DNA from: Streptomyces morookaense
GTDB lineage: Bacteria; Actinomycetota; Actinomycetes; Streptomycetales; Streptomycetaceae
DNA length: 64,000 nt
Direction: 5' to 3'
NCBI RefSeq assembly: GCF_013030945.1
Contig: NZ_JABBXF010000046.1
Location: 1-64,000 of the forward strand
The notes under the pieces were generated by a model that ran no database searches, was not told the origin of the DNA, and saw only the letters and a list, made by a program, of their open reading frames with translations. Numbering within the stretch: the stretch's first letter is position 1; the number at the start of each line of letters is the position of its first letter. Shown here piece after piece: positions 1 through 7,514 of the stretch. Position numbers and translations under genes: made by a program.

Positions 1-361
1 CAGCGCAGGCAGGCGTGCAGGGCCCTGGTCTGGACGGTGTGGTTGCGGTGGTTCGAGTTCGCGACGGTGAACTGCCGGAGCGGTCCGAAGTGGGCCTCGA
101 TCGGGTTGGCCCAGGACGCGTAGGTCGGGGGAAGCAGAGCTCGACGCGGTTCTTCTTCGCCCAGCGCCGGATCGTCTCGCCCTTGGGGGCGGACAGGTTG
201 TCGAGGATGCCGTAGATCGGGGCGCCGTCCGGGCGGGCCGCGCGGATCGACCGGAGCGCGGCCAAGGTGTTGTTGGCGCCCTTCTTGCGACGGTTGACGC
301 CCCAGAGGGTGTCGTTGCCGATCGAGTAGCAGCCGTCGGGTCCGGGGCCGTCCCGGACCCG
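1..361 (-). pseudogene. IS630-family transposase, C-terminal fragment
   Basis: The minus strand reads as the second half of an IS630-type DDE transposase: an IYGILDNLSAPKGE stretch, then a KKNRVELCFPPTYASWANPIE stretch that carries the last catalytic acidic residue (the E after NPI), then HFGPLRQFTVANSN. It runs off the window edge, so its C-terminus is not visible. The N-terminal half is missing: similarity stops near position 361, where an unrelated IS5-type fragment begins. This is one remnant of two nested or abutting insertions. Confidence 0.75.
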
Positions 362-530
362 ACCGGGGCACCCGGATGGCGCCCATCACAGCGGTGAACC
401 GCGTGCAGTCGTTGACGTTGCCGCCGGTCAGGACCAGGCCGAGCGGGCGGCCGAGTCCGTCGACCGCCCGGTGGAGCTTGCTGGTCAGCCCGCCGCGCGA
501 GCGGCCGAAGCCTGGTCGCTGAGCCCCCTT
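362..530 (-). pseudogene. IS5-family transposase, internal fragment
   Basis: The minus strand encodes a stretch containing GRSRGGLTSKLHRAVDGLG followed by RPLGLVLTGGNVNDCTRF. This is the region of IS5-group transposases around the second catalytic Asp. Neither the N-terminus nor the C-terminal E motif is present. It abuts the IS630 fragment on the left and the 3' end of the SDR gene on the right, so this edge marks repeated insertion and decay. Confidence 0.7.
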
Positions 531-555
531 TTCGGGCTCCGGCGGCAGTGCGGGC

Positions 556-1311
556 TCAGACTGCGAAGCCACCGTCCACCGCCAGCTCCGCGCCTGTGAC
601 GTACCGGGCGCTCTCGCCGGCCAGGTACGAGACGGCATCCGCGACCTCCACGGACGTGCCATAGCGGCCGAGCGCAGTGAAGCCGCGCTGGAAGTCGGCG
701 GAATCGCCGTCGCCCGGGTTCATGTCGGTGTCGATCGGGCCCGGGTGGACCAGATTGACGGTGACTCCATGCGGGCCGAGCTCCCGGGCCATGCCCTTGG
801 TGAAGCCGATCAGAGCGGCCTTGCTGGTCGCGTAGAGCGTGCTTCCGGGGAAGGCCACGCGCTGGGCGATGCAGCTGCCGATGCTCACGATCCGTCCGCC
901 CTCGACCATGTACTGCAGCGCCGCCTGGGCATAGAGGTAGGGCGCGCGAACATTCACCGCCAGCACCCGGTCGATCTGGTCGCATGTCACCGCCTCGATT
1001 GGTCCGACGGCGCCGACACCCGCATTGTTCACCAGGATGTCCAGCCGCGTGAACCGCTCGGCGACCGCCGCCACCGCGCCGCACACCGCCTCCGGGTCTG
1101 CGCTGTCCGCGCGGACGGCCCAGCCGCTCCGCCCCATCGCGGTAATCCTGGCGACCACATCCTCGGCCAACTCGGCCGAGCCCTGGTAGGTCAGCGCCAC
1201 GTCTGCGCCGTCCTCGGCCAGCCGCAGCGCAACCGCCGCCCCGATCCCCCGGCTGCCGCCGGTCACCAGCGCCACCTTGCCGTCGAGCGCCGTCGCACCG
1301 TCCATCGTCAT
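556..1311 (-). CDS. SDR-family NAD(P)-dependent oxidoreductase
   Basis: A 251-residue classical short-chain dehydrogenase, cytoplasmic. The cofactor motif TGGSRGIG lies at about residues 17-24, NNAG near residue 96, and the catalytic YxxxK is Y160/K164. The C-terminus SARYVTGAELAVDGGF is typical of 3-oxoacyl-ACP reductase-like SDRs, but the substrate cannot be read from the sequence. I chose the ATG at 1311 because AAGGAG lies about ten bases upstream; a second ATG at 1305 is equally possible. A longer frame beginning at 1350 would start inside the inverted repeat at 1328-1364. A perfect 14-bp inverted repeat sits directly upstream, so repression by a dimeric regulator is likely, although no regulator gene is adjacent. 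Confidence 0.88.
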   Translation of the reverse strand: MTMDGATALDGKVALVTGGSRGIGAAVALRLAEDGADVALTYQGSAELAEDVVARITAMGRSGWAVRADSADPEAVCGAVAAVAERFTRLDILVNNAGVGAVGPIEAVTCDQIDRVLAVNVRAPYLYAQAALQYMVEGGRIVSIGSCIAQRVAFPGSTLYATSKAALIGFTKGMARELGPHGVTVNLVHPGPIDTDMNPGDGDSADFQRGFTALGRYGTSVEVADAVSYLAGESARYVTGAELAVDGGFAV

Positions 1312-1327
1312 CTCCGTAAAACTCCTT

Positions 1328-1364
1328 GTTCCGGTCTTGGACACGCTCAATCCAAGACCGGAAC
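1328..1364. promoter_or_regulatory. Perfect 14-bp inverted repeat, candidate operator of the SDR gene
   Basis: The left arm GTTCCGGTCTTGGA (1328-1341) and right arm TCCAAGACCGGAAC (1351-1364) are exact reverse complements, separated by nine bases. The repeat lies 17 bases upstream of the chosen SDR start and has no T-run after it, so an operator is more likely than a terminator. HxlR, TetR and MarR proteins commonly guard lone SDR genes with such sites. Which family acts here is unknown. Confidence 0.55.
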
Positions 1365-1697
1365 GCCCTGCGGGTCCGGCGGTATTCAGACGTCACTTTC
1401 AATCTTCAACGACGACTCCGTACACCCCGGAAGTACGAACCGACCCTGGCTGCCCGGTGCAGTTCGGTCCGCCCGCCGGATCGGCGGCCACGTCGACCAA
1501 GGGGCAGCTCGGCCGGCGGACCGCCGCCGTCCAGCACCGCGCGCCGAGCTGGTCAACGTCGGTCAGCTCGGCCTCCGCGGGTAGGTCCCGGCCCGACGGC
1601 GCGAGTTTGAAGACGAGCCCTGGCGGTGCCGGAGGCCAACTGCACCGGTCTGGTACGGGACTTCCTGGGGGGGGCGCCGCCGTCACGCTGCGCGAGG
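1365..1697. other. Intergenic stretch between two SDR genes
   Basis: About 330 bases between two minus-strand SDR genes. Several frames are open, as expected at this G+C content, but none has a start with a ribosome binding site or recognisable motifs. The minus frame covering 1399-1620 has a moderately natural composition and could be decayed coding sequence. I see no repeat or RNA gene. Confidence 0.4.
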
Positions 1698-2456
1698 TCA
1701 CCGCGCCGTGTGGCCCCCGTCGATGACCAGGGACGAGCCGGTCATGGCGGCGGAGTGCGGGCCGCACAGGAACAGCACTGCCTCGGCGACCTCTTCGGGC
1801 TCCACGAGCCGTTTGACCGCCGTCCCCTCCAGCATCACGGCGTCGAGGACTTCGGCCTCGCCGATGCCGTGGACGCGGGCCTGTGCGGCGATCTGGCCGT
1901 CGACGAGCGGGGTGCGTACATAGCCGGGGTTGACGCAGTTGGAGGTCACCCCGCGCGGGCCGCCCTCCAGGGCGACGACCTTGGACAGGCCCTCCAGGCC
2001 GTGCTTGGCCGCGACGTAGGCGCTCTTGTACGCGGAGGCACGCAGTCCGTGCACGGAGGAGATGTTGACGATCCGGCCCCAGCCCTGGGCGTACATGCCC
2101 GGCAGCGCGGCGCGGATGATGCGGAACGGCGCCTCCAGCATGACGCGCAGCATGAGCGAGAAGCGCTCGGGGTCGAAGTCCTCGACGGGGCGGACGTGTT
2201 GCAGTCCGGCGTTGTTGACGACGATGTCGGCGCGCAGGTCCAGCGTGTCCAGGCGGCCGAGGTCGGACAGGTCCGCGACGAGTGCCTCGCCGCCGGTGAG
2301 CGCGGCGACGTCGCGCACCGCGTCGGCGTCGACATCGAGTGCGCGGACATGCGCCCCGGCCTCGGCGAGGCGCAGGGCGATGGCGCGGCCAATACCGCCG
2401 GCGGCACCGGTGACGAGGGCGGTGCGTCTGTTCAGGTCGAAGGGGGCGGTGGCCAC
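1698..2456 (-). CDS. 3-hydroxybutyrate dehydrogenase-like SDR
   Basis: A 252-residue cytoplasmic short-chain dehydrogenase most like D-3-hydroxybutyrate dehydrogenases, which interconvert 3-hydroxybutyrate and acetoacetate with NAD. Visible motifs are TGAAGGIG (residues 16-23), NNAG (81-84), a catalytic Ser in NISS (131-134), and Y147/K151 in SAYVAAKHG. The C-terminus MTGSSLVIDGGHTAR is typical. The GTG start at 2456 is chosen because GGAG lies just upstream; a 326-residue reading has a 74-residue proline-rich non-homologous extension and is rejected. It is monocistronic and divergent from the small conserved gene at 2677. The substrate assignment rests on overall resemblance only. Confidence 0.82.
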   Translation of the reverse strand: MATAPFDLNRRTALVTGAAGGIGRAIALRLAEAGAHVRALDVDADAVRDVAALTGGEALVADLSDLGRLDTLDLRADIVVNNAGLQHVRPVEDFDPERFSLMLRVMLEAPFRIIRAALPGMYAQGWGRIVNISSVHGLRASAYKSAYVAAKHGLEGLSKVVALEGGPRGVTSNCVNPGYVRTPLVDGQIAAQARVHGIGEAEVLDAVMLEGTAVKRLVEPEEVAEAVLFLCGPHSAAMTGSSLVIDGGHTAR

Positions 2457-2676
2457 GGGTGCTCCGTTCGTTGGCGGTGAGGACCAAGTGAAGCAATCAT
2501 GACCGGGTTTGGGGATGGGCGGGAGGGACGGAATGGGGCGGGATGGAATGGGAGAGGCTGGTGGGCGTCTTGTCCCGGATGGTAAGGGGAGCTGACGTAC
2601 AGGACTAGTTCCTCCGGAACAGGGAAGTATGTCGTCAAGAGCAGGACCTGAACCACATTGCTCCAGGGGGGATTTC

Positions 2677-3084
2677 ATGCCGGACGACGACGCGAACGCG
2701 GCACAGGGCAGCCCGGTCCGCAGCGGAAGCCCGGATTCCGCGGTGGACCGGGTGGCCGACTTCTACGGGGCGTACATCGACGCCGTCGACGACGGAACCG
2801 ACGACCTGTCCGACGAGTTGCGCGCCCACTACCTGACGGAGGACCTCCGGCAGCGGCTCGCCGCGTGGGAGGAGGCCAACCATGCCGACGGTGTCCTGCG
2901 CGCCCAGGACGTGCCCACGCGCTGGGAGGTCCGCTACCACGACTCCGGCGCCGGGCACCTGTTCACCACGGTCACGCTCACCTGGGGCACCGGCCCGGAC
3001 GCCGGGCACACCCGGCTGGCCGTGCAGAGCGATCTGAGCACCAAGCTCATCTCCGACATCGAGGATGCCCCGGCAGGGGGCTGA
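2677..3084 (+). CDS. Conserved hypothetical protein, cytoplasmic paralogue of the secreted protein at 18138-18617
   Basis: A 135-residue protein of unknown function. After about 25 variable residues comes a block beginning SAVDRVADFYGAYID, then DELRAHYLTEDLRQRLAAWEE, HADGVLRAQDVPTRWEV, YHDSGAGH and TRLAVQSDLSTKLISDIED. The same blocks in the same order are present in the secreted protein at 18138-18617. This copy has no signal peptide or membrane segment and should be cytoplasmic. The ATG at 2677 follows a CAGGGGGG ribosome binding site; an upstream ATG at 2629 has no clear site. Its stop codon lies in the loop of a strong hairpin. I do not recognise a named family; the fold could be NTF2-like, but that is a guess. 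Confidence 0.75.
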   Translation: MPDDDANAAQGSPVRSGSPDSAVDRVADFYGAYIDAVDDGTDDLSDELRAHYLTEDLRQRLAAWEEANHADGVLRAQDVPTRWEVRYHDSGAGHLFTTVTLTWGTGPDAGHTRLAVQSDLSTKLISDIEDAPAGG

Positions 3085-3098
3085 GCCCCCCGCCGGGG
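3068..3098 (+). terminator. Strong hairpin with the stop codon in its loop
   Basis: Arms 3068-3081 and 3085-3098 pair over 14 bases with one A-C mismatch. The three-base loop is the TGA stop of the preceding gene (3082-3084). The stem is almost all G-C. No T-run follows, which is common for actinobacterial terminators. Confidence 0.65.
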
Positions 3099-3226
3099 CG
3101 CATCGGCACGTGTGCGCTTGCGACCTTCGCCGCGGCGGCCCAGCCTGGTGACGGTGGGGGCGCATGCGTCCGGCGTGGCCGGGCTGCTCCCTCCCACAGG
3201 CGATTCCGACGTCGGAGGAGGCAACC

Positions 3227-3283
3227 GTGACCGGTGTGCTCGACGACAAGACCAACGGCGCCCTCGTCGGCACGGCCGGTTGA
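3227..3283 (+). pseudogene. 18-codon reading frame with strong RBS, possible SDR start remnant
   Basis: GGAGGAGG lies 6 bases before a GTG start; the frame reads VTGVLDDKTNGALVGTAG and stops at 3281-3283, 12 bases before the amidohydrolase start. The first residues resemble the beginning of an SDR protein (M-T-G-x-L-D-x-K-x-A-L-V). It could be a gene reduced by internal deletion to its two ends. Alternatively it is a small translated leader for the downstream gene. Confidence 0.35.
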
Positions 3284-3295
3284 GGACGCCGGCCC

Positions 3296-4249
3296 ATGCG
3301 CATCGACGTGCACGCGCACCTGTGGACCGACGAGTATCTCGACCTGCTCGACAGGTTCGGCAAGACCGACACCGCATTCCAGCGCGGCATGGGGGCGGGG
3401 GCCGGCGAAGAGGAACTGGCGGCGCGCTGCGAGCTGATGGACTCGGCGGGCGTGACGCATCAGGTGCTCTCCGCCCCTCCCCAGTCGCCCCATTTCGCCG
3501 ACGCGGGCCATGCCGTGCATGCGGCACGGTTCGTGAACGACCTGTACGCCGAGACCGTGGCGCGCCGGCCGCACCGGTTCCTGGCCCTCGCCTCCCTCCC
3601 CCTCCCGCACACCGACCAGGCACTGACGGAACTGGCCCGGGCCCTGGACGAGTTGGGCATGCACGGGGCCTGCATGACGACCTCGGTGCTGGGCCGCTCC
3701 CTCGCCGACCCCGCGTTCGAGCCCGTTTTCGCCGAGCTCGACCGGCGCGGCGCCGTGCTCCTCGTCCACCCCGCGGGGTGCGGCGCGGGCAGCCCGCTGA
3801 TCACGGACTACCGCATGACCTGGTCCGTCGGCGCGCCCGTCGAGGACACGGTGGCGGTCATGCACCTGATCCGCGCCGCGATCCCCGCCCGGTTCCCCCG
3901 CATGAAGATCGTCACCACGCATCTGGGCGGGGCGCTGCCCATGCTGCTGCAACGCGTGGACAACCAGTACGAGGAGTGGCGCGCCACCGGCCTCCCGGAG
4001 AAGCCCAGCGCGACCGCGCGCCGCCTCTGGTACGACAGCGTCGGCCACGGGCACGGCCCGGCGCTGTGGGCCGCGGTGGCGTCCCTCGGTGCCGACCGGA
4101 TCGTGCTGGGCACCGACTTCCCCTACGAGGCGGGAGACCTCTTCCGCACCGCCGTCGCCTATGTGGAGAACTCCGGACTCCCGCCCGGCCAGGCGGCACA
4201 GATCCTCGACGGCAATGCGCGGGCACTCTTCCCTATACAACCGTCTTAG
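3296..4249 (+). CDS. Amidohydrolase-family metal-dependent hydrolase (ACMSD-like)
   Basis: A 317-residue TIM-barrel metal enzyme of the amidohydrolase-2 superfamily, the group that contains aminocarboxymuconate-semialdehyde decarboxylase and 6-methylsalicylate decarboxylase. The metal-binding HxH is H6/H8 in RIDVHAHLW; later histidines are in LLVHPAG and TTHLGGALPML, and the final metal Asp is in VLGTDFPYE. These features suggest a decarboxylase or hydrolase acting on an aromatic or semialdehyde acid, and the substrate is not known. The protein is cytoplasmic. The hydrolase gene at 4321 follows after 71 bases, so the two may be co-expressed or separately regulated from the inverted repeat at the junction. 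Confidence 0.85.
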   Translation: MRIDVHAHLWTDEYLDLLDRFGKTDTAFQRGMGAGAGEEELAARCELMDSAGVTHQVLSAPPQSPHFADAGHAVHAARFVNDLYAETVARRPHRFLALASLPLPHTDQALTELARALDELGMHGACMTTSVLGRSLADPAFEPVFAELDRRGAVLLVHPAGCGAGSPLITDYRMTWSVGAPVEDTVAVMHLIRAAIPARFPRMKIVTTHLGGALPMLLQRVDNQYEEWRATGLPEKPSATARRLWYDSVGHGHGPALWAAVASLGADRIVLGTDFPYEAGDLFRTAVAYVENSGLPPGQAAQILDGNARALFPIQPS

Positions 4250-4259
4250 ACGCTCGTCT
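4248..4259. promoter_or_regulatory. Short inverted repeat upstream of alpha/beta hydrolase gene
   Basis: AGACG-CT-CGTCT lies 61 bases upstream of the hydrolase start and overlaps the amidohydrolase stop codon. The surrounding TATACAA/TTGTACA half sites add weak outer symmetry. Such short repeats are typical of TetR operators, but the arms are only five bases, so chance is possible. Confidence 0.25.
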
Positions 4260-4320
4260 TGTACAAGTGTTCATCCCCTTGGTACGGTCATGCCGTCAAC
4301 TGCACCAAGGGGGAACCGTG

Positions 4321-5121
4321 ATGAACGACGCGACCATGACCGCCACCGCCACCCGCGGCGAACTGACCGTCGACGGCCGCAGGTTGTCCTACCTCGACTT
4401 CGGCGGAACCGGCCGCCCGCTGGTCGCACTCCACGGACACCTCTACGAAGGCGCCGCCTTCACCCGGCTCGCCGGGGCGCTGGGCCCCGAGTGGCGGGTG
4501 ATCGCCCCCGACCAGCGCGGCCACGGCGAATCCGGGCGTGCGGACGACTACTCGCGCGAGGGCTACCTCGCCGACCTCCGGGCGCTGCTGGACCACCTGG
4601 GCCTGGACCGCGTCGCCCTGCTCGGCCACTCCCTCGGCGCCGTCAACGCCTACCAGTTCGCGGCCCGCCACCCCGGGCGCGTCACCGCTCTCGTCAACGC
4701 CGAAGGCCCCGTCGCACTGGGCCTCGACGGCACGAACCCGCTCGGCTTCCTGCTCGCCCTCCCCTACGACGCCCCCACCCGCGACGAGCTCGTCGCCGGA
4801 CTCGGCCAGGCCGCACCGTACTTCGCGGACCGGCTGCGCCGGAACGCGGACGGCAGCTGGAGGCTGCCGTTCCACCCGCAGGACATGTACCGCTCGGAGG
4901 AGCAGGTCCACGGCGACCACTGGGCCGACTGGACGGCGAGCACCTGTCCCGCGCTGCTGATCCACGGCACCACGGGCGTCATCCCGCCCGAGCAGGTCCG
5001 CGCCATGGCCGACCGCCGCCCGGGCACCACCACGGCCGAGCTGGACGCCGACCACCTGCTGCCCGTCACGGCCCCGGACGCCTTCGCCGCTGCGGTGCGC
5101 GCCTTCCTGGAAACCGTCTGA
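4321..5121 (+). CDS. Alpha/beta-fold hydrolase
   Basis: A 266-residue soluble alpha/beta hydrolase. The oxyanion-hole motif is LHGHLYEG (about 38-45), the nucleophile elbow GHSLGA places Ser104 as nucleophile, PDQRGHGES is the usual strand-4 motif, and the catalytic His is in DADHLLP near the C-terminus. Length fits the AB_hydrolase_1 family, which includes esterases and lactonases; the substrate is not readable. The ATG at 4321 follows AAGGGGG. It lies downstream of the amidohydrolase in the same direction, and together they could degrade one aromatic or ester compound. Confidence 0.83.
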   Translation: MNDATMTATATRGELTVDGRRLSYLDFGGTGRPLVALHGHLYEGAAFTRLAGALGPEWRVIAPDQRGHGESGRADDYSREGYLADLRALLDHLGLDRVALLGHSLGAVNAYQFAARHPGRVTALVNAEGPVALGLDGTNPLGFLLALPYDAPTRDELVAGLGQAAPYFADRLRRNADGSWRLPFHPQDMYRSEEQVHGDHWADWTASTCPALLIHGTTGVIPPEQVRAMADRRPGTTTAELDADHLLPVTAPDAFAAAVRAFLETV

Positions 5122-5153
5122 CCGTCACTGCGCAGCCCGAGCCGACCGAGCCC

Positions 5154-5792
5154 TCAGTCGAGTTCGATGCTGAAGTCCCAGACGGCCACGGTCTTTCCGT
5201 CATGACGCCACGTCAACTGCGCGGCGCCCGCCGCGAAGGTGCCGTTGAGCGCAAGAGTGGCCGGGTGGCCGGGGGTCGCGGTGGCGGTGCCCGCTCCGGA
5301 CGGGGTCAGGGTGATGTCCTTGCCGTCCTCGTCGCGGGAGGTGAAGTCCCCGGCCTGCACGGTGAGCGGCGCCGTGGCCTGGTCGAGTGTGACGGTGAGG
5401 GTGCCGGTGACGCTCTCGGGAGGCTTGCTGCCGGGGGTGGGGGCGGGCAGGTCCTCCGTGGGGCCGGAGGCCCGTACCACCGCGGTGGCTTCGGGGAGTT
5501 CGGCGCGTACGGGCGATCCCACGGCGACCAGTTGCAGGTGCTTCTCGTCGGCGGTGGGGGTGGCCTGGGCGGTCGGGGGCGGGGGGATCGGGACGGCGCC
5601 CAGGTCGCGGACGGTGCGGGAACTGTCGTCGGCGGACCGGGCGGAGGACGAGGCGTGACTGCCGCCGCAGCCGGCCGCGGCGGTGAGGACGGCCGCCGCC
5701 AGAGCGAGGCGCGAGACGGTACGGGTGAGGCGGCGGAGGCCGGGCAGGCCGAAGCCCGCCCGGCTCGGCGCCGTGCGGCGCGGGACGTTCAT
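5154..5792 (-). CDS. Putative secreted lipoprotein
   Basis: A 212-residue protein with a lipoprotein signal: a basic N-region, a hydrophobic LALAAAVLTAAA segment and a lipobox ending at Cys42 (TAAAGC). The mature part is rich in Thr, Ala and Pro and predicted to be beta-rich, with no motif I recognise. Its ATG overlaps the stop of the upstream phosphoesterase gene (ATGA), so the two are translationally coupled and probably act together outside the membrane. A role as accessory or cell-surface partner of the phosphoesterase is inference. Confidence 0.78.
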   Translation of the reverse strand: MNVPRRTAPSRAGFGLPGLRRLTRTVSRLALAAAVLTAAAGCGGSHASSSARSADDSSRTVRDLGAVPIPPPPTAQATPTADEKHLQLVAVGSPVRAELPEATAVVRASGPTEDLPAPTPGSKPPESVTGTLTVTLDQATAPLTVQAGDFTSRDEDGKDITLTPSGAGTATATPGHPATLALNGTFAAGAAQLTWRHDGKTVAVWDFSIELD

Positions 5793-7258
5793 CGCTTCGC
5801 AGCGCTCCCGGCCGGGGACGGGTTCACGATCGGGTGCTCCGGTTCGCCGGCCCTCGCGACGGCCGGGTAGACGATGCTGCCCGAGGGCGCGGGCGGCAGG
5901 GCGCGGCCGGAGGGGTTGTTGTAGACGTCGGCGCCGAAGGGCCGCAGTCCGTCGGCGGCGGCGTAGCCGAGGTGGCCGTGCCCGTCGGTGCCGCCGTGGC
6001 GGATGCCGAAGAGGTCCTCCATGCTGCGCAGCCAGCTGTAGTGGTTGTACGGCTGGTCGCTGATCGAACCGGGCTTGACGAAGCGGGAGATGACGACCGA
6101 GCCGGTGATGCCGCCGCCGGGCGTGGTGTCCTGGCCGTACAGCTGGTGGCCGGGCTGGGCGGTGTTGGGCCCGGGCAGCTCGTTGCAGCAGGCCACGATC
6201 GACTGGGCGGTGTCGGTGGGCGTGTTGAGCTTCGGGTCGGCGTTGCCGGTGTAGTCGCCGATGGAGTCGCCGTACATCTTGTAGGGCGGGACCGCCTCGT
6301 CGAAGATGATCTGGATCATGCCGTCGTGCTGGAAGGCCGGTGAGGCCATGATCTGCGGGACGACCTTCTCCAGGAACCTGTCCGCGGCGTAGAGGCCGCC
6401 CTGGTGGTTCTTCGGGTCGCCGGAGAGGTTGTCGCCCTTGCAGGTGGCGTCGTGGGCGTCGGAACAGTTGTTGGGCGTGATCCAGTTGAAGCGCGGAGTG
6501 GTGGACTCCTTCTTCAGGTCCTGTGCCAGTCCGGTCAGGGCCCGGTGCCCGGCCTGCGCGGGCCTGCCGTCCAGCGGGACGACGCGGGCGCAGTCCTCCG
6601 GGTTGTCGATGACGGAGTGGAACCAGACGGCCGGGTTGTGCTTGGGCACGTACTGGTCCTTCGGCGTCGCCCCGCCGGGGTCGGGGACGCCGGATCCGGC
6701 CGGGTTGCCGGGAATGCCGCACTGGTAGGGCAGTTCGCGCTTCTCGTCGTTGCCCATGTCCTGGGCGTAGACCTTCCACGGGACGTGGTGGTCGTCGAGC
6801 TGGTTGAAGAGGGTCTTGACCCGCTTCGGGTAGACGCAGCCGTGCGAGGCGAGGGTCTGCCCGTCGGCGGCCGGCGTGCCCGGGGTGACGTCCTTGTACT
6901 GCGGGCAGTCGTCCATGTTGTCCGGGGCCGGGGACTGGCCGGAGACGGCACTGATGTAGTTGTCCAGGCTGTAGTGGCCGGTGCCGTAGTACTGCCGGAG
7001 CAACTCACCGTAGCTGGGCAGGGTCTTCCACAGGTAGCTGTTCTGGTTCAGTCCGGTGAACGTGGCCTCGTAGGACTTGTTCTCCAGGATGATCGTCCAT
7101 ACATGGCCCGGCCGCTTCGGGCCGTTCGCGTGCGTGTCGTGTGCGGACGCGGGCGACGCCGCGGGACCGGCGAAGGCCAGCGCGGCGGCCGCGGCGGCGG
7201 CAGCAGCCGCTCTGAACGCCCCGGCTGCCGGCCAACGGCGGCGTGGGGAAGCTGACAT
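5789..7258 (-). CDS. Secreted phosphoesterase, alkaline phosphatase superfamily (phospholipase C/acid phosphatase type)
   Basis: A 489-residue exported enzyme. The N-terminus MSASPRRRWPAAGAFRAAAA with an alanine-rich hydrophobic core and an ASA cleavage site looks like a signal peptide. The mature start HVWTIILENKSYEATF is the hallmark of the phosphoesterase family of bacterial phospholipases C and acid phosphatases: the Glu-Asn pair sits at the metal site. Other conserved stretches are FNWITPNNCSDAHD, MIQIIFDEAVPP and GGITGSVVISRFVKPG with a late YNHYSWLRSMEDLFG. It could release phosphate from phospholipids or organic phosphates in the medium. It is coupled by a four-base overlap to the lipoprotein gene. 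Confidence 0.85.
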   Translation of the reverse strand: MSASPRRRWPAAGAFRAAAAAAAAAALAFAGPAASPASAHDTHANGPKRPGHVWTIILENKSYEATFTGLNQNSYLWKTLPSYGELLRQYYGTGHYSLDNYISAVSGQSPAPDNMDDCPQYKDVTPGTPAADGQTLASHGCVYPKRVKTLFNQLDDHHVPWKVYAQDMGNDEKRELPYQCGIPGNPAGSGVPDPGGATPKDQYVPKHNPAVWFHSVIDNPEDCARVVPLDGRPAQAGHRALTGLAQDLKKESTTPRFNWITPNNCSDAHDATCKGDNLSGDPKNHQGGLYAADRFLEKVVPQIMASPAFQHDGMIQIIFDEAVPPYKMYGDSIGDYTGNADPKLNTPTDTAQSIVACCNELPGPNTAQPGHQLYGQDTTPGGGITGSVVISRFVKPGSISDQPYNHYSWLRSMEDLFGIRHGGTDGHGHLGYAAADGLRPFGADVYNNPSGRALPPAPSGSIVYPAVARAGEPEHPIVNPSPAGSAAKR

Positions 7259-7514
7259 GTGAGTGCTCCGTACTCTCCGATGGCGGGGTGGGTGAACCCG
7301 GCGTGAACGCTACATGACAACCTTGCCCGGATCGGCGGCCCTGTAGCCGTGCACGACCGGCAGATGGTCCCCGCCCGGCCCGCCCGCTGTCCAGCCCCGT
7401 CGGCCGGGTACCCGTCTCCGGAGGGCCTGTTCGGCTCGTACACAATACGTACGGGGCAGGCCCATGCGTGGCGGGCACACCTGCCCCCCGGGCATGCCGG
7501 AACCGGAAGGAGTC

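Noticed and set aside
1365-1697. Regulator gene for the inverted repeat at 1328
   Set aside because: No helix-turn-helix protein is encoded in any frame of this gap.
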